Positions 36,471 to 45,670 are shown, counted from the first letter of the stretch. The stretch is 64,000 nucleotides of DNA from JADLGL01 sp050184415 (GCA_050184415.1 JBFXAJ010000012.1:1-64000); one strand, 5' to 3'. Made by a program: numbers and translations. The notes: a model not told the origin generated them from the letters alone.

Positions 36471-37640
36471 TCAGCGCAGGCCAAGGCCCTGGCGGATCAG
36501 CGCCCGGCGGAGGAACGGCATCCGCGACAGCGCTAGGAGTCCTACGCCCCGTGCCGCCTGGACCGGCAGCGCCGCCGACAGCAGCGAGCGGTTGAGGAGG
36601 CCGACCGCCAGCTTTCGCGTGCCGACGTCGCGGCCCCGGTCCCGGGCGTAGGCAGCGAGCGTTGCGGCGGCACCGGGATCGTCGCCGTCATCGAGCAGTG
36701 CGACCAGCGCCCGGATATCGCGGAGCGTGAGATTGAAGCCCTGGGCGGCGATCGGCGGCAGGACGTGCGCGGCCTCGCCGATCAGCACCACGCGATCGGC
36801 GGTCAGGCGCTCGGCCTCCGCGGTGAGGAGAGGGAACGTCTGCGCCGGTCCGTCAAGTGTCATCGCGCCGAGGAACGAATGACCGGTCGCCTCGATGCGG
36901 GCCGCGAGCACGTCGGCTGCCAGCGCCTTGAGATACTCGGCTTCCGCGATCGGCATCACCCACACCAGCGCGGAACGGCGGCCGGGAAGAGGAACCAGCG
37001 TGAACGGCCCCCCGTCGGTGTGGAACTCGGTGGAGATGTCGCCATGCGGAGCGGTGTGGCGGAGGTTGCAGACGAGCGCCGCCTGCGTCGGCTCGTCGGC
37101 CCTGAAGCCGATCCCGAGCGCCCGGCGGATCGTCGAGCTCCGCCCGTCGGCGGCCACTGCGAGCCGGACATGGACCGTCTCCGCCGCCGTCTCGATGGCA
37201 ACGGCATCGACGGTCGCGGCGATGCCGGTGGCGGCGGCGCCGATCCGACGCACGCCTGAATCGTCGATCGCGGCGTCGAGGGCCGCCAGCATGGTCTCGT
37301 TCGGCACATTGTGGCCGAACGCCTCGACCCCGATCTCCTCAGCGCGGAAAAGCACCTCGGGCGCGCGGATCAGCCGGTCGGTGCCGTCGACGATCCGGAT
37401 CCCGCGGAGCGGCTGCGCGGCGTCGGCCAGCGCCGGCCAGATGCCGAGGCCGCGCATGATGTCCACGGACTCGCCGAGAAGCGCCGTCGTGCGGCGGTCG
37501 GTCGGACGGCCGGGCGCGACGAGCGCCACGCTCCGTCCGGAGCGGCGCAGCGCAAGGGCCGCGACGAGGCCTGCGAGGCCGCCGCCGATGACGGCGACGT
37601 CGAACGGTGCGTCAGGCCGCGGGGACGTTGGTTCTCGCAA
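36471..37640 (-). CDS. UbiH/UbiF/Coq6-family FAD monooxygenase
   Basis: About 389 residues. The N-terminal FAD motif VAVIGGGLAGLVAAL and the second FAD motif VVLIGEAAHVLPPIAAQGFN near residue 280 are those of ubiquinone-ring hydroxylases. It probably adds a hydroxyl to the ring of a ubiquinone precursor, at a position that cannot be told. The start is inferred to be TTG at 37640, which overlaps the upstream transporter gene by 29 bases in another frame; no ATG or GTG gives a sensible N-terminus. An ATG at 37742 would add an unrelated leader. Confidence 0.85.
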   Translation of the reverse strand: MREPTSPRPDAPFDVAVIGGGLAGLVAALALRRSGRSVALVAPGRPTDRRTTALLGESVDIMRGLGIWPALADAAQPLRGIRIVDGTDRLIRAPEVLFRAEEIGVEAFGHNVPNETMLAALDAAIDDSGVRRIGAAATGIAATVDAVAIETAAETVHVRLAVAADGRSSTIRRALGIGFRADEPTQAALVCNLRHTAPHGDISTEFHTDGGPFTLVPLPGRRSALVWVMPIAEAEYLKALAADVLAARIEATGHSFLGAMTLDGPAQTFPLLTAEAERLTADRVVLIGEAAHVLPPIAAQGFNLTLRDIRALVALLDDGDDPGAAATLAAYARDRGRDVGTRKLAVGLLNRSLLSAALPVQAARGVGLLALSRMPFLRRALIRQGLGLR

Positions 37641-38097
37641 AGGTACCGCCCTGGCTCCAGAACTGCATCGCCGCGCCGGCACCCCAGGAGCCGGCGAGCA
37701 TCGCCACGACGAACAGGATAACGTCGCCGGGCACAAGGCCAAGATCCGCGATCGCCGGGCCGGGGCAGAAACCCGATATGCCCCAGCCGATCCCGAACAC
37801 CGCCGAGCCGAACACGAGCTTCCGGTCGACCTTCCCGGCCCGCGGCCACACGAATGCCGGCGCGAGGAGCGGTGCCGTCAGCGGCCGCGCAAGCCGGTAG
37901 AACAGGATCATGACGACGAGGCCGGCGCCCATGACGAAAGCAAGGCTCGGGTCCCAATTCCCGTCGAAGATGGTTGCGACGTCGAGGAACGCCTTGACCT
38001 TCTGCGGGTCGGTCATCTGCGCGATGGCAAGGCCGACGCCGAAGACGATGCCGGCGCCGGCCGCTACGGCCACCTGAAGGATCGCGCGCCGGCTCAC
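37612..38097 (-). CDS. YeeE/YedE-type sulfur-compound transporter, second half
   Basis: A 161-residue membrane protein with about four hydrophobic segments and the conserved GIGWGISGFCPGPAIADLG motif with its Cys. It matches the C-terminal half of full-length YeeE/YedE proteins, which in some bacteria import thiosulfate. The GTG start overlaps the stop of the gene at 38094 by four bases, so the two half-size proteins are coupled and probably form one transporter. Confidence 0.85.
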   Translation of the reverse strand: MSRRAILQVAVAAGAGIVFGVGLAIAQMTDPQKVKAFLDVATIFDGNWDPSLAFVMGAGLVVMILFYRLARPLTAPLLAPAFVWPRAGKVDRKLVFGSAVFGIGWGISGFCPGPAIADLGLVPGDVILFVVAMLAGSWGAGAAMQFWSQGGTFARTNVPAA

Positions 38098-38531
38098 AGG
38101 ACGTGCCTCACGAGATAGACGGTGAGGATCGCCGTCGCCATGAAGGTGGCGACCGCCACGATCGACCGCGTCGAGAACCGGGCAAGGCCGCAAATGCCGT
38201 GACCGGACGTGCAACCGCCGCCGACCTTGGTGCCGATGCCGACGAGAAGCCCCGCACCGATGGCGGCGATCGGCGCGAGGCCGACGACAGGCGCGGCGCC
38301 GCTGACTTCGGCGAACAGTTGCGGCGCGATGGCGGTGCCCAGGATGGCGCCGACCGGCAGGCCGACGAGGAAGGCGATCCGCCACCCGCTGTTGTGCGGC
38401 CGGAGCGGGAACAGCCCGCCGAAGAGGCCCGAAATCCCGGCGGTGCGGCCGTTGAGGAGCCAGAGGAGCCCCGCGGCAAGGCCGATGAGGGCACCGCCGG
38501 CTGCGGCGGAAAGCGGCGTGAAATCAGTCAT
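38094..38531 (-). CDS. YeeE/YedE-type sulfur-compound transporter, first half
   Basis: A 145-residue membrane protein starting MTDFTPLSAAAGGALIGLAA, with about four helices and the signature GGGCTSGHGICGLAR near residues 103-117. This Cys-containing motif is diagnostic for the YeeE/YedE family. Together with the downstream gene it makes a split transporter, an arrangement common in bacteria. It is divergent from terC; the 150-base gap between them should hold both promoters. Confidence 0.87.
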   Translation of the reverse strand: MTDFTPLSAAAGGALIGLAAGLLWLLNGRTAGISGLFGGLFPLRPHNSGWRIAFLVGLPVGAILGTAIAPQLFAEVSGAAPVVGLAPIAAIGAGLLVGIGTKVGGGCTSGHGICGLARFSTRSIVAVATFMATAILTVYLVRHVL

Positions 38532-38681
38532 GACAGTACTCCCCGGCCCCTTGCTGACGGAGCAGGCCCTTCTATTTTGTTGATGTACGGGACGCCATGG
38601 CGGCGAACTGTGCTGCCTCGGCGCCCGGGCGGGCGCCGGGCGGCGTGGACGACACGGCCGCCCGCACCGGACCGCGCCACC

Positions 38682-39434
38682 ATGGATTTCTCCTGGGTTT
38701 CCGATCCCGCCATCTGGACCGGTCTTGCCACCCTGACGGTGATGGAGATCGTCCTCGGTATCGACAACATCGTCTTCATCTCGGTTCTCGTCAGCCGGCT
38801 CCCGATCGACCAGGCCAAGCGCGCCCGCCAGATCGGCCTTCTTCTCGCGCTCGGATTCCGGATCGTCTTCCTGCTGCTCCTGACGTGGCTTATCGGCCTG
38901 TCGCAGGACCTGTTCACGCTGTTCGGCGAGCCGTTCTCCTGGCGCGACCTGATCCTGCTGGCCGGCGGCCTGTTCCTGGTCGTCAAGGCAACGCTCGAGA
39001 TCCACAAGGGGGTCGAGGGCGAGGACGAAGAGGGCCCTGGAACCGGCCAGCGGAGGATGTTCGGGGCGGTCGTCGCCCAGATCATCCTCATCGACATCGT
39101 CTTCTCGGTCGATTCGATCATCACCGCGATCGGCATGGTCGAGAGCGTCGGCGTCATGATCGCCGCCGTCGTGATCGCGATGGCGGTCATGTATGTCGCG
39201 TCGGGCCCGATCGCGACCTTCGTCCACAACCACCCGACGACGAAGATGCTGGCGCTGGCGTTCCTGTTCATGATCGGTGCGGCACTCATCGCCGATGCCC
39301 TCGGCCATCATATCGAGCGCGGCTACATCTACGCGGCGATGGGATTTTCGGCTTTCGTCGAGATTCTGAACGTTCTTGCCAAGCGGAACCGCGGCCGTAG
39401 GCAGCAGAGCCGTACCGAAGGCTCGGGCCACTGA
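38682..39434 (+). CDS. TerC family integral membrane protein
   Basis: A 250-residue protein with about seven membrane helices. Family motifs are TVMEIVLGIDNIVFISVL near the start (Glu and Asp-Asn in the membrane) and IDIVFSVDSIITAIGM in the middle, both with acidic residues thought to bind metal ions. Relatives are linked to tellurium resistance or to manganese export; which applies here is not known. The stop overlaps the next gene's ATG (TGATG). Confidence 0.88.
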   Translation: MDFSWVSDPAIWTGLATLTVMEIVLGIDNIVFISVLVSRLPIDQAKRARQIGLLLALGFRIVFLLLLTWLIGLSQDLFTLFGEPFSWRDLILLAGGLFLVVKATLEIHKGVEGEDEEGPGTGQRRMFGAVVAQIILIDIVFSVDSIITAIGMVESVGVMIAAVVIAMAVMYVASGPIATFVHNHPTTKMLALAFLFMIGAALIADALGHHIERGYIYAAMGFSAFVEILNVLAKRNRGRRQQSRTEGSGH

Positions 39435-40423
39435 TGACGGCCGGCACGCACCGGGCCCGCGCCGTCCGCATCCATGCAGGCGGCGGACCGGAGGTCCTCC
39501 GCTACGACGAGATCGAACTGGCGGAGCCGGGACCGGGCGAGGTGCTGGTCAGGCAGACCGCGATCGGGGTGAACTTCCTCGACATCTACCAGCGCCGCGG
39601 CGTCTACAGCACGCCGATGCCGTTCGTCGGCGGCAATGAGGGCGTCGGCATCGTCGAGGCGACCGGCCCCGGCGTCACCGGCCTCGCAGTGGGCGACCGG
39701 GTCGGCTACGCCATGGTCATCGGCGCCTATGCCGACCGCCGGCTGATCGCGGCGCACCGGCTCGTCCCGATCCCGGACGACGTGGACGATTTGATGGCCG
39801 CCGCCGCGCTCCTCAAGGGCATGACCGCCGAGTTCCTGCTCCACCGGACGGTCCGGATCGAGCCGGGCCAGACGATCCTCATCCACGCAGCGGCCGGCGG
39901 CGTGGGCCTCATCCTCTGCCAATGGGGGAGCGCCCTCGGCGCGACGGTAATCGGGACGGTGGGCTCGCCCGAGAAGGCGGCGCTGGCATCCGCCAATGGC
40001 TGCCACCACGTGATCGACTACCGCACCGAATCCTTCGTCGACCGCGTGCGGTCGCTCACGTCGGGGCGGGGCGCGGACGTCGTCTACGATTCCGTCGGCG
40101 CCGATACTTTCATGGCCTCGCTCGATGCCGTCCGCCGCCGCGGGATGCTGGTGACTTTCGGCCAATCGTCCGGCGTCGTGCCGGAGATCAGCCCGTTGCT
40201 GCTGTCGCGCAAGGGATCGCTCTATTTGACGCGGCCGACCATCGCGGACTACATCGCCGACCGGGCCGAACTCATCGACAGCGCGAGCCGGCTGTTTGCC
40301 GCCATTTCGTCCGGCACGATCCGCATCCGCATCGACCGCACCCTGCCGCTGGCCGATGCCGCCGCAGCCCACCGAGCGCTGGAGGGCCGGGAGACCACGG
40401 GCTCCGTGGTATTGGTCCCTTAA
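39434..40423 (+). CDS. NADPH:quinone oxidoreductase, zeta-crystallin type
   Basis: A 329-residue medium-chain dehydrogenase/reductase without the zinc-binding residues of alcohol dehydrogenases. Family motifs are GVNFLDIYQRRGVY, GNEGVGIVEATGPGV and the NADPH-binding AAAGGVGLILCQWG. It reduces quinones by one electron or related enones. It is translationally coupled to the TerC gene. After it, 185 bases without an evident gene precede the molybdenum hydroxylase genes. Confidence 0.9.
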   Translation: MTAGTHRARAVRIHAGGGPEVLRYDEIELAEPGPGEVLVRQTAIGVNFLDIYQRRGVYSTPMPFVGGNEGVGIVEATGPGVTGLAVGDRVGYAMVIGAYADRRLIAAHRLVPIPDDVDDLMAAAALLKGMTAEFLLHRTVRIEPGQTILIHAAAGGVGLILCQWGSALGATVIGTVGSPEKAALASANGCHHVIDYRTESFVDRVRSLTSGRGADVVYDSVGADTFMASLDAVRRRGMLVTFGQSSGVVPEISPLLLSRKGSLYLTRPTIADYIADRAELIDSASRLFAAISSGTIRIRIDRTLPLADAAAAHRALEGRETTGSVVLVP

Positions 40424-40608
40424 CGCGGACGCAGCAAACGCCGTTGATCGGCGCCTAAGCCTCGGTCATTCTGGAAGAATTCCATCAGCTTCGGCTGTGG
40501 GGGGCATTCGCCTTTCGGCGGAGGGCGGCATTGATAGTGCGAGTTCCACCCGGTCCGGCGCGCCTGTGGGGACCGGCGCGCTGTCCGGCAGGCCGGCGCT
40601 GACGGGCG

Positions 40609-42084
40609 ATGCGGCAGTCGATCCGGCTCCTCAGGCGGGGACAGGTCGTCGAGCTGGTTCCGGCGGCCCCGACCGCCACGCTGCTCGATCACCTTCGCAA
40701 TGACGAGTTCCTGCATGCCGCGAAGGAGGCGTGCCAGGACGCCGCCTGCGGTGCGTGCACGGTCGTCGTGGGGCGGATCGATCGCGACGGCCGGCTCCGA
40801 CGGAGCGCGGTGAATGCCTGTGCCCTGACCCTGGCCCAGGCGGACGGCTGGGAGGTCTTCACGCTCGAGGATCTGCGCGACGGGCCCGAGGGCCTTCATC
40901 CGATGCAGCAGGCTCTTGCCGAGGCCAATGCCGCCCCATGCGGATTCTGCACGCCCGGGATGGTGATGAGCCTCTTTGCGCTGTCGGAGCAGGCGAAGGA
41001 ACACGGCCACGTCGCGGTCGAGAATGCGATCGCCGGCAATCTCTGCCGCTGCAGTGGCTACCGTCCCATCGTCGATGCCGGCGTGGCCGCCCTCGAGAAA
41101 GGGCGGCCGAACCGGTTGCGCCGGCAGGACGCGGCGGTCGAGAGCCAGCTGAGCGGCATCGCCGATCATCCAGAACCGATCTTCATCGACGGCGAAGCGG
41201 GAGCGATCATCGCCCCGACGCTCATCGAGGACGTCTTCAAGGCGCTCGCGGAGCGGCCCGCCGCGCGCATCGTCGCCGGCGGCACCGCGCTCCACCTCGA
41301 GCGCGAAAGCGAAGGCGACCGGATCCTGCTCGGCCACGTCCCGCGGCTGCGCCGGATTGAGGATTCGGACGAGCGGCTCACGGTTGGCGCTGCCGTCACT
41401 CTCGACGAGTTCGCGGATGCGATCGCCGGCTTCGATCCGGATTTCAAAAGCGTCGTCCGTTCGATCGGCAGCCCGCAGATACGCTCCGTGGCCACCGTCG
41501 GGGGGAATGTGCTGGCCCCAGCGCCCTGGGGCGACATCGCGGCGCTCCTCATCGCGGTCGGCGGCGCCGTGACGCTGGCCACGAAGGACGCCTCGCGGAC
41601 GCTTGAGGTCGAGGAGCTGTTCGATCGCAGCGGCAGGCCCGTTCTCGAGCCTGGCGAGCTCCTGACCGAGGTCGTGGTGCCGAAGGTGCGGGCCGGCGCG
41701 GACTTCCGGGCGTTCCGGGTCGCGCGGCGCGAAAGCATGGCGGCTGGGGTCATCGTCGCGGCGTTCCTCTTCGTCGTCACCGACGGACGGATCGCATCGT
41801 GCCGCGTCGCCTTCGGTGGGCTCGACTCCGCCGCGCGCCGGAGCCCCGCCGTCGAGGAGGCGCTCAAGGGCGGCGAGCCGCTCGACCGGACGATCTGGGC
41901 CCGCGCCTTCACCGCGCTCCGGGCCGACTTCAAGCCACCCAGCGACGTCCGGGCTGGGCCCAAGTATCGGCTCGAGACCGCGCAGGCGCTCCTCGGCAAG
42001 GCGCTGATTGAGGTCGGCAGCGGGTCCGATCGCAGGACCCGCCTTCGCGGTTTCCGGACGGAAGCGGCCGATGGCTCCGCCTGA
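40609..42084 (+). CDS. Xanthine dehydrogenase-type small subunit (2Fe-2S and FAD)
   Basis: A 491-residue protein combining two N-terminal [2Fe-2S] domains with an FAD domain. The plant-ferredoxin-like cluster reads EACQDAACGACTV (Cys-x4-Cys-x2-Cys), and the second cluster uses CGFC and CRC (GNLCRCSGYRPI). The FAD domain has RIVAGGTAL and SIGSPQIRSVATVGGN. This layout equals XdhA of bacterial xanthine dehydrogenases. Its stop overlaps the start of the large subunit by 14 bases. The large subunit is unusual, so a purine substrate should not be assumed. Confidence 0.88.
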   Translation: MRQSIRLLRRGQVVELVPAAPTATLLDHLRNDEFLHAAKEACQDAACGACTVVVGRIDRDGRLRRSAVNACALTLAQADGWEVFTLEDLRDGPEGLHPMQQALAEANAAPCGFCTPGMVMSLFALSEQAKEHGHVAVENAIAGNLCRCSGYRPIVDAGVAALEKGRPNRLRRQDAAVESQLSGIADHPEPIFIDGEAGAIIAPTLIEDVFKALAERPAARIVAGGTALHLERESEGDRILLGHVPRLRRIEDSDERLTVGAAVTLDEFADAIAGFDPDFKSVVRSIGSPQIRSVATVGGNVLAPAPWGDIAALLIAVGGAVTLATKDASRTLEVEELFDRSGRPVLEPGELLTEVVVPKVRAGADFRAFRVARRESMAAGVIVAAFLFVVTDGRIASCRVAFGGLDSAARRSPAVEEALKGGEPLDRTIWARAFTALRADFKPPSDVRAGPKYRLETAQALLGKALIEVGSGSDRRTRLRGFRTEAADGSA

Positions 42085-44377
42085 CGATCCCGCGACCGTC
42101 GGCGCGGAGCCGCCGGCGGAGCCTGCCCGGGCCATGGGCCTCGCCGAGGTCCGCGGCGGAGTCCGCTTCGTCGGCGACATGCCGATCCCGCCCGACACGC
42201 TGTTCGTCGCGCCCGGCCTGTCGTCGGTCGCTGCGGGCCGGCTCGTCCGGGTCGACCTCCATCCGGTCAAGAAGGCCGCCGGCGTCGTGGCCGTCCTGAC
42301 CGCATCCGACATCCCGGGCGAGAACGACGCCAGCGTTGGCGGCACCGGCGATCAGCCGGTGATCGCGGCGGGCGATGCCCGTTTCTTCGGCGAGGTCCTG
42401 TTCGCCGTGGTCGCCCGATCGACCGCCGAGGCCCGGCTGGCAGCGATGGCCGCCCGGGTGACGACCGCGCCCGCGATCGCGGTGACCGACCTCGAGCACG
42501 CACTTGCGGGGGAAGCGCGACTTCTCGATACGCGCGTCCTCGAGAGCGGATCGGCCGCCGACGCCATCCAGCGCAGCGATCGTCGCGTGCTTGGCCAGAT
42601 GAAGATCGAGGGTCACGCCGTCTTCGCACTCGAGCCGGTGGCCATCCTCGCGGTGCCCGATGCGCAAGGCGGCGTCACCGTCACGGTGGCAGCCGAGGAC
42701 CCCGGTGCCGTCCGGCGCGTGGTTGCGCGGGTTCTCGCGATCGCGGAGGCGATGGTGACCGTCGTCGTGCCGCGGCTCGGCGGGGGCTTCGGCGGACGCC
42801 GCTCTGCACCGCTCCACTGGGCAGCGCTCGCCGCCGTCGCCGCGCACCGCACCGGCCGCGCGGCGCTCCTTCGGCTCGACCGCGACGACGAGATGTCGAG
42901 CATCGGCCGCCGCCACGACTTCAAGATCACCTATCGGGTCGGCTTCGACGGGGAGGGGCTGATCACGGCGGTCGACGCGACCTTCGCAGCGCGCTGCGGC
43001 AACGCGCCGGACCGCTCCGGCTTCGTCCTCGACCGCGTCCTCCTCCACGCCGACAATACCTATCACTACCCTGCCTTCCGGCTGGCCGCCGAAGCGGTGG
43101 CGACCAACACGCCCGCGGCAGTCGCGACGCGCGGCGTCGGCGCGGAGGGCGTCCTCTTCGCCGAGCGCATGATGGACAATGTCGCCGTCAGCCTCAGCGT
43201 TGATCCGCTCGAGATCCGCAAGAAGAACCTCTATGCGCAGGCGCCGCGGGATCGCGCGCCGTCCGGCCACGTCATCGACGCCGGTCTCCTCGAGGGCATG
43301 CTCGCCGAGATCGAGCGGACCTCGAACTATGCGCGCCGCCGCCGCGCGATCGCCGAGTTCAACCGGACGAGCCCGATTCTGAAGCGGGGCCTCGCGCTTG
43401 TGCCGCTGCGCTACGGCGTCGGCTCGCCGCTCGACGGGCCCGGCGCCGCCTTTGTGGCGCTCGAGACCGATGGCTCGGTCCGGTTCGGCCTTTCGCTTGC
43501 CGAGGGCGGGCAGGGCGCCGGCGACAAGGCCGCCGCGCTCGTAGCGCGGGCATTCGGCATCGAGGAAGCGCGGATCGTCCGGGAGACGTCCGATGGCACG
43601 ACGCTCGGGGCGGCGGGCGCGACCGGCGTCGACCAGGCATTGCTGGCGGTCCTCGACGCCTGCCGAAACCTCAAGGACGCGCTGTTCGATTTCATCGAGG
43701 AAATCCTCGCGACCGATCGCGAGCGCGTGGAGTTCGCCGACGGCATCGTCCGCCTGAGCGACCGCGAGATGCCGCTTCGGGAGCTGGTCGCTCTGGCCGC
43801 CGCCGCCGCGGTGCCTCTTGCCGCCTTCGGGACCGGCCGCATGCCGCGGCTCGACTGGACGCCGGAGCGCGGCGCCGCCGCTCGTGCGTTCCACTACCAG
43901 GTGTTCGCCGCAGCGACCGCCGAGGTCACCGTCGACGTGATGACCGGGGAGCTCCGCGTCGATCGCGTCGACATCCTGATGGATGCCGGCCGTCCGCTCG
44001 ATCCCCTCATCGATCGCGGGCTCGTCGAGGGCGGATTCGCGGCCGGCCTCGGCTGGCTCACTATGGAGGAGTTCGTCGCCGAGGCCGCGGGCCGCCCGCT
44101 TGCCGTCGGCGCCTCGACCTACCTGATTCCCACGGCGGCCGAGATGCCGGCCGACCTTCGCGTCGCGTTCTATCAGTCGAGCGGCAATGCGGAAGACACC
44201 GCCTATCGCTCGAAGGACGTTTCGGACGCGTCGATGCTGACGGCGATCTCCGTCTTCTGCGCGATCTCCGATGCAGTCGGGAGCCTCAAGCCCGGCACCA
44301 TGCCTCGCCTCCACGCCCCGGCGACGCCGGAGGCGATCATGCGGGCGGTGCGGGCGTTCTCCGACGGCGAGGCCTGA
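42071..44377 (+). CDS. Divergent xanthine dehydrogenase-type molybdenum subunit
   Basis: A 768-residue protein that aligns by eye along the whole XdhB family, but key active-site positions differ (bovine numbering). The molybdopterin loop is GGGFGGRR (residues 237-244) instead of GGGFGGKE, so Glu802 becomes Arg. The Gln767 position in the STQ motif is Glu209 (VAAEDP). The catalytic Glu1261 motif VGEPPL is VSDASM, giving Asp719. The Arg880 (GRRHDF) and Arg912 (ATRGVG) equivalents are kept. It is probably a molybdenum hydroxylase with another substrate, or an inactive one. No XdhC-like cofactor-insertion gene lies nearby. Confidence 0.8.
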   Translation: MAPPDDPATVGAEPPAEPARAMGLAEVRGGVRFVGDMPIPPDTLFVAPGLSSVAAGRLVRVDLHPVKKAAGVVAVLTASDIPGENDASVGGTGDQPVIAAGDARFFGEVLFAVVARSTAEARLAAMAARVTTAPAIAVTDLEHALAGEARLLDTRVLESGSAADAIQRSDRRVLGQMKIEGHAVFALEPVAILAVPDAQGGVTVTVAAEDPGAVRRVVARVLAIAEAMVTVVVPRLGGGFGGRRSAPLHWAALAAVAAHRTGRAALLRLDRDDEMSSIGRRHDFKITYRVGFDGEGLITAVDATFAARCGNAPDRSGFVLDRVLLHADNTYHYPAFRLAAEAVATNTPAAVATRGVGAEGVLFAERMMDNVAVSLSVDPLEIRKKNLYAQAPRDRAPSGHVIDAGLLEGMLAEIERTSNYARRRRAIAEFNRTSPILKRGLALVPLRYGVGSPLDGPGAAFVALETDGSVRFGLSLAEGGQGAGDKAAALVARAFGIEEARIVRETSDGTTLGAAGATGVDQALLAVLDACRNLKDALFDFIEEILATDRERVEFADGIVRLSDREMPLRELVALAAAAAVPLAAFGTGRMPRLDWTPERGAAARAFHYQVFAAATAEVTVDVMTGELRVDRVDILMDAGRPLDPLIDRGLVEGGFAAGLGWLTMEEFVAEAAGRPLAVGASTYLIPTAAEMPADLRVAFYQSSGNAEDTAYRSKDVSDASMLTAISVFCAISDAVGSLKPGTMPRLHAPATPEAIMRAVRAFSDGEA

Positions 44378-44553
44378 CCTCGTGTAGCCGGCTTGCTTCG
44401 CTGGCTATGAATCTCGCACTTGCAGCATCGCTGACTGCGTCCTTTCTGCATCAGTTGGTTAATAAATCGTTAGCTTGTGAGCCTAACGAGTATATGAGCG
44501 CTCGACTGACCCCTGGTTGCTGTGCGTAGATTGGCACGGGTCGGGGGTCTTCA
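44378..44553 (+). promoter_or_regulatory. Upstream region with dyad before small porin-like genes
   Basis: A relatively AT-rich 176-base gap. It contains TCGTTAG (44467-44473) and its inverted match CTAACGA (44483-44489), nine bases apart, followed by a TATATG stretch near 44491. The dyad could be an operator; no regulator is known. A GGGGG ribosome site lies just before 44554. Confidence 0.35.
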
Positions 44554-45045
44554 ATGCGATTCACGGGGTTAATCGCCGCGGCGGCTGTGCTGCTGTGGGG
44601 CGCGGCGTCACCGGCGGCGGCTCAGAGCGGCGAGCCCTCCCCGGACTATCTGATTGCCTGCAATCAGTATGGCTCCGGCTACTACAGGTTCCACGACAGC
44701 ACGGTCTGTTTCCACGCCGATACGGGCCAAACGCTGCCGGCTCTCTATTACGATCCGACCGAGATCGGACTGACGGAGCTCGCCGCTCGCGCCGCCGCGT
44801 TCGAGGAAGCCGCGCGTGCCGCGCTCGGCGGCGTGGCTATGAATCTTGCAATGCCGACCCCGATGCTCCCCAGCGATCAGCGCTTCGCGTTCGGCGTCAA
44901 TTGGGGAACCTATGAGGGGCAGCACGCAGTCGGCCTCACCGGTGCGCTCGCGGTGGGGAATACGGCCGCGTTGACGGCGGGTGCGGGGATGGGATTCGGC
45001 CAGCGGAACTTCGCGTTCCGAGGCGGCCTTCAGCTGGATTTCTAA
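44554..45045 (+). CDS. Small exported porin-signature protein, copy 1
   Basis: A 163-residue protein with a signal peptide (cleavage near AAAQS, residue 24). It combines two features. The first is the start signature of Rhizobiales general porins (ACNQYGSGYYRFHDSTVC, residues 35-52, with Cys36 and Cys52). The second is a Gly/Ala-rich, strand-like tail (FGVNWGTYEGQHAVGLTGA onward) resembling the membrane anchor of YadA-type trimeric adhesins. It ends in Phe, as expected for outer-membrane beta proteins. It is far too short for a porin of 16 strands. A related copy follows at once. Function unknown. Confidence 0.7.
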   Translation: MRFTGLIAAAAVLLWGAASPAAAQSGEPSPDYLIACNQYGSGYYRFHDSTVCFHADTGQTLPALYYDPTEIGLTELAARAAAFEEAARAALGGVAMNLAMPTPMLPSDQRFAFGVNWGTYEGQHAVGLTGALAVGNTAALTAGAGMGFGQRNFAFRGGLQLDF

Positions 45046-45081
45046 CGGCGGCCCTGCAGACGGGCGCTCGAGGTGTGGCAA

Positions 45082-45573
45082 ATGCGACAGGCAATGGCTT
45101 TCGGTCTAATCGGCCTTGCGGTGCTCTGCGCCTCGGCGCCGGCAACATCCGCGCCCGTAGAATATGTGAAGGTCTGCGACGATTTCGGCACCGGGTTCTT
45201 CTACATCCCGGGGACGGAGATCTGCGTCAATCCCGATACAGGCGTCACCAAGACGCTGACGGAGATCGGTGAGGTGACCGGTCAGATTTCGCTCGCTGCG
45301 CGCATCGCGGACGCTGAGGCGGCATTCGCGGCCGCGGTGCAGGGCACGGCGATCGGCCTCGCGACGCCGAACCCGATCCTGCCCGACGGCCAGGGCTACG
45401 CGGTCGGCATCAATTGGGGCACCTACGAAGGGACCAACGCCCTGGGGGTCGCCGGTGTCTTCGCCATCAACAACAACCTGATGGTGACCGGCGGCTTCGG
45501 GATCGGGTTCGGCACCGGCACAGCCACCTTCGGCGCGCGCGCCGGGCTCAACATATCCGGCGGCGTCCGCTGA
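45082..45573 (+). CDS. Small exported porin-signature protein, copy 2
   Basis: A 163-residue paralogue of the preceding gene, 36 bases after its stop. After the signal peptide it has the porin signature VKVCDDFGTGFFYIPGTEIC with Cys32 and Cys48, the same spacing as in copy 1, then helical ARIADAEAAFAAAVQGTA and a Gly-rich strand-like tail (VGINWGTYEGTNALGVAG). Unlike copy 1 it ends GGVR, not with an aromatic residue. The ATG at 45082 is chosen for its GAGGTG site; a GTG at 45073 is also open. The two genes probably share a transcript. Confidence 0.7.
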   Translation: MRQAMAFGLIGLAVLCASAPATSAPVEYVKVCDDFGTGFFYIPGTEICVNPDTGVTKTLTEIGEVTGQISLAARIADAEAAFAAAVQGTAIGLATPNPILPDGQGYAVGINWGTYEGTNALGVAGVFAINNNLMVTGGFGIGFGTGTATFGARAGLNISGGVR

Positions 45574-45670
45574 CCTGAACGGTATTGCCGTGCGTGTTGC
45601 CGCGGAGACGCTTCCGACGGCTGGCGGGCGTCCACAGGAAGAATTCGGCGGGCTGCCGATGGGGGCTGAC

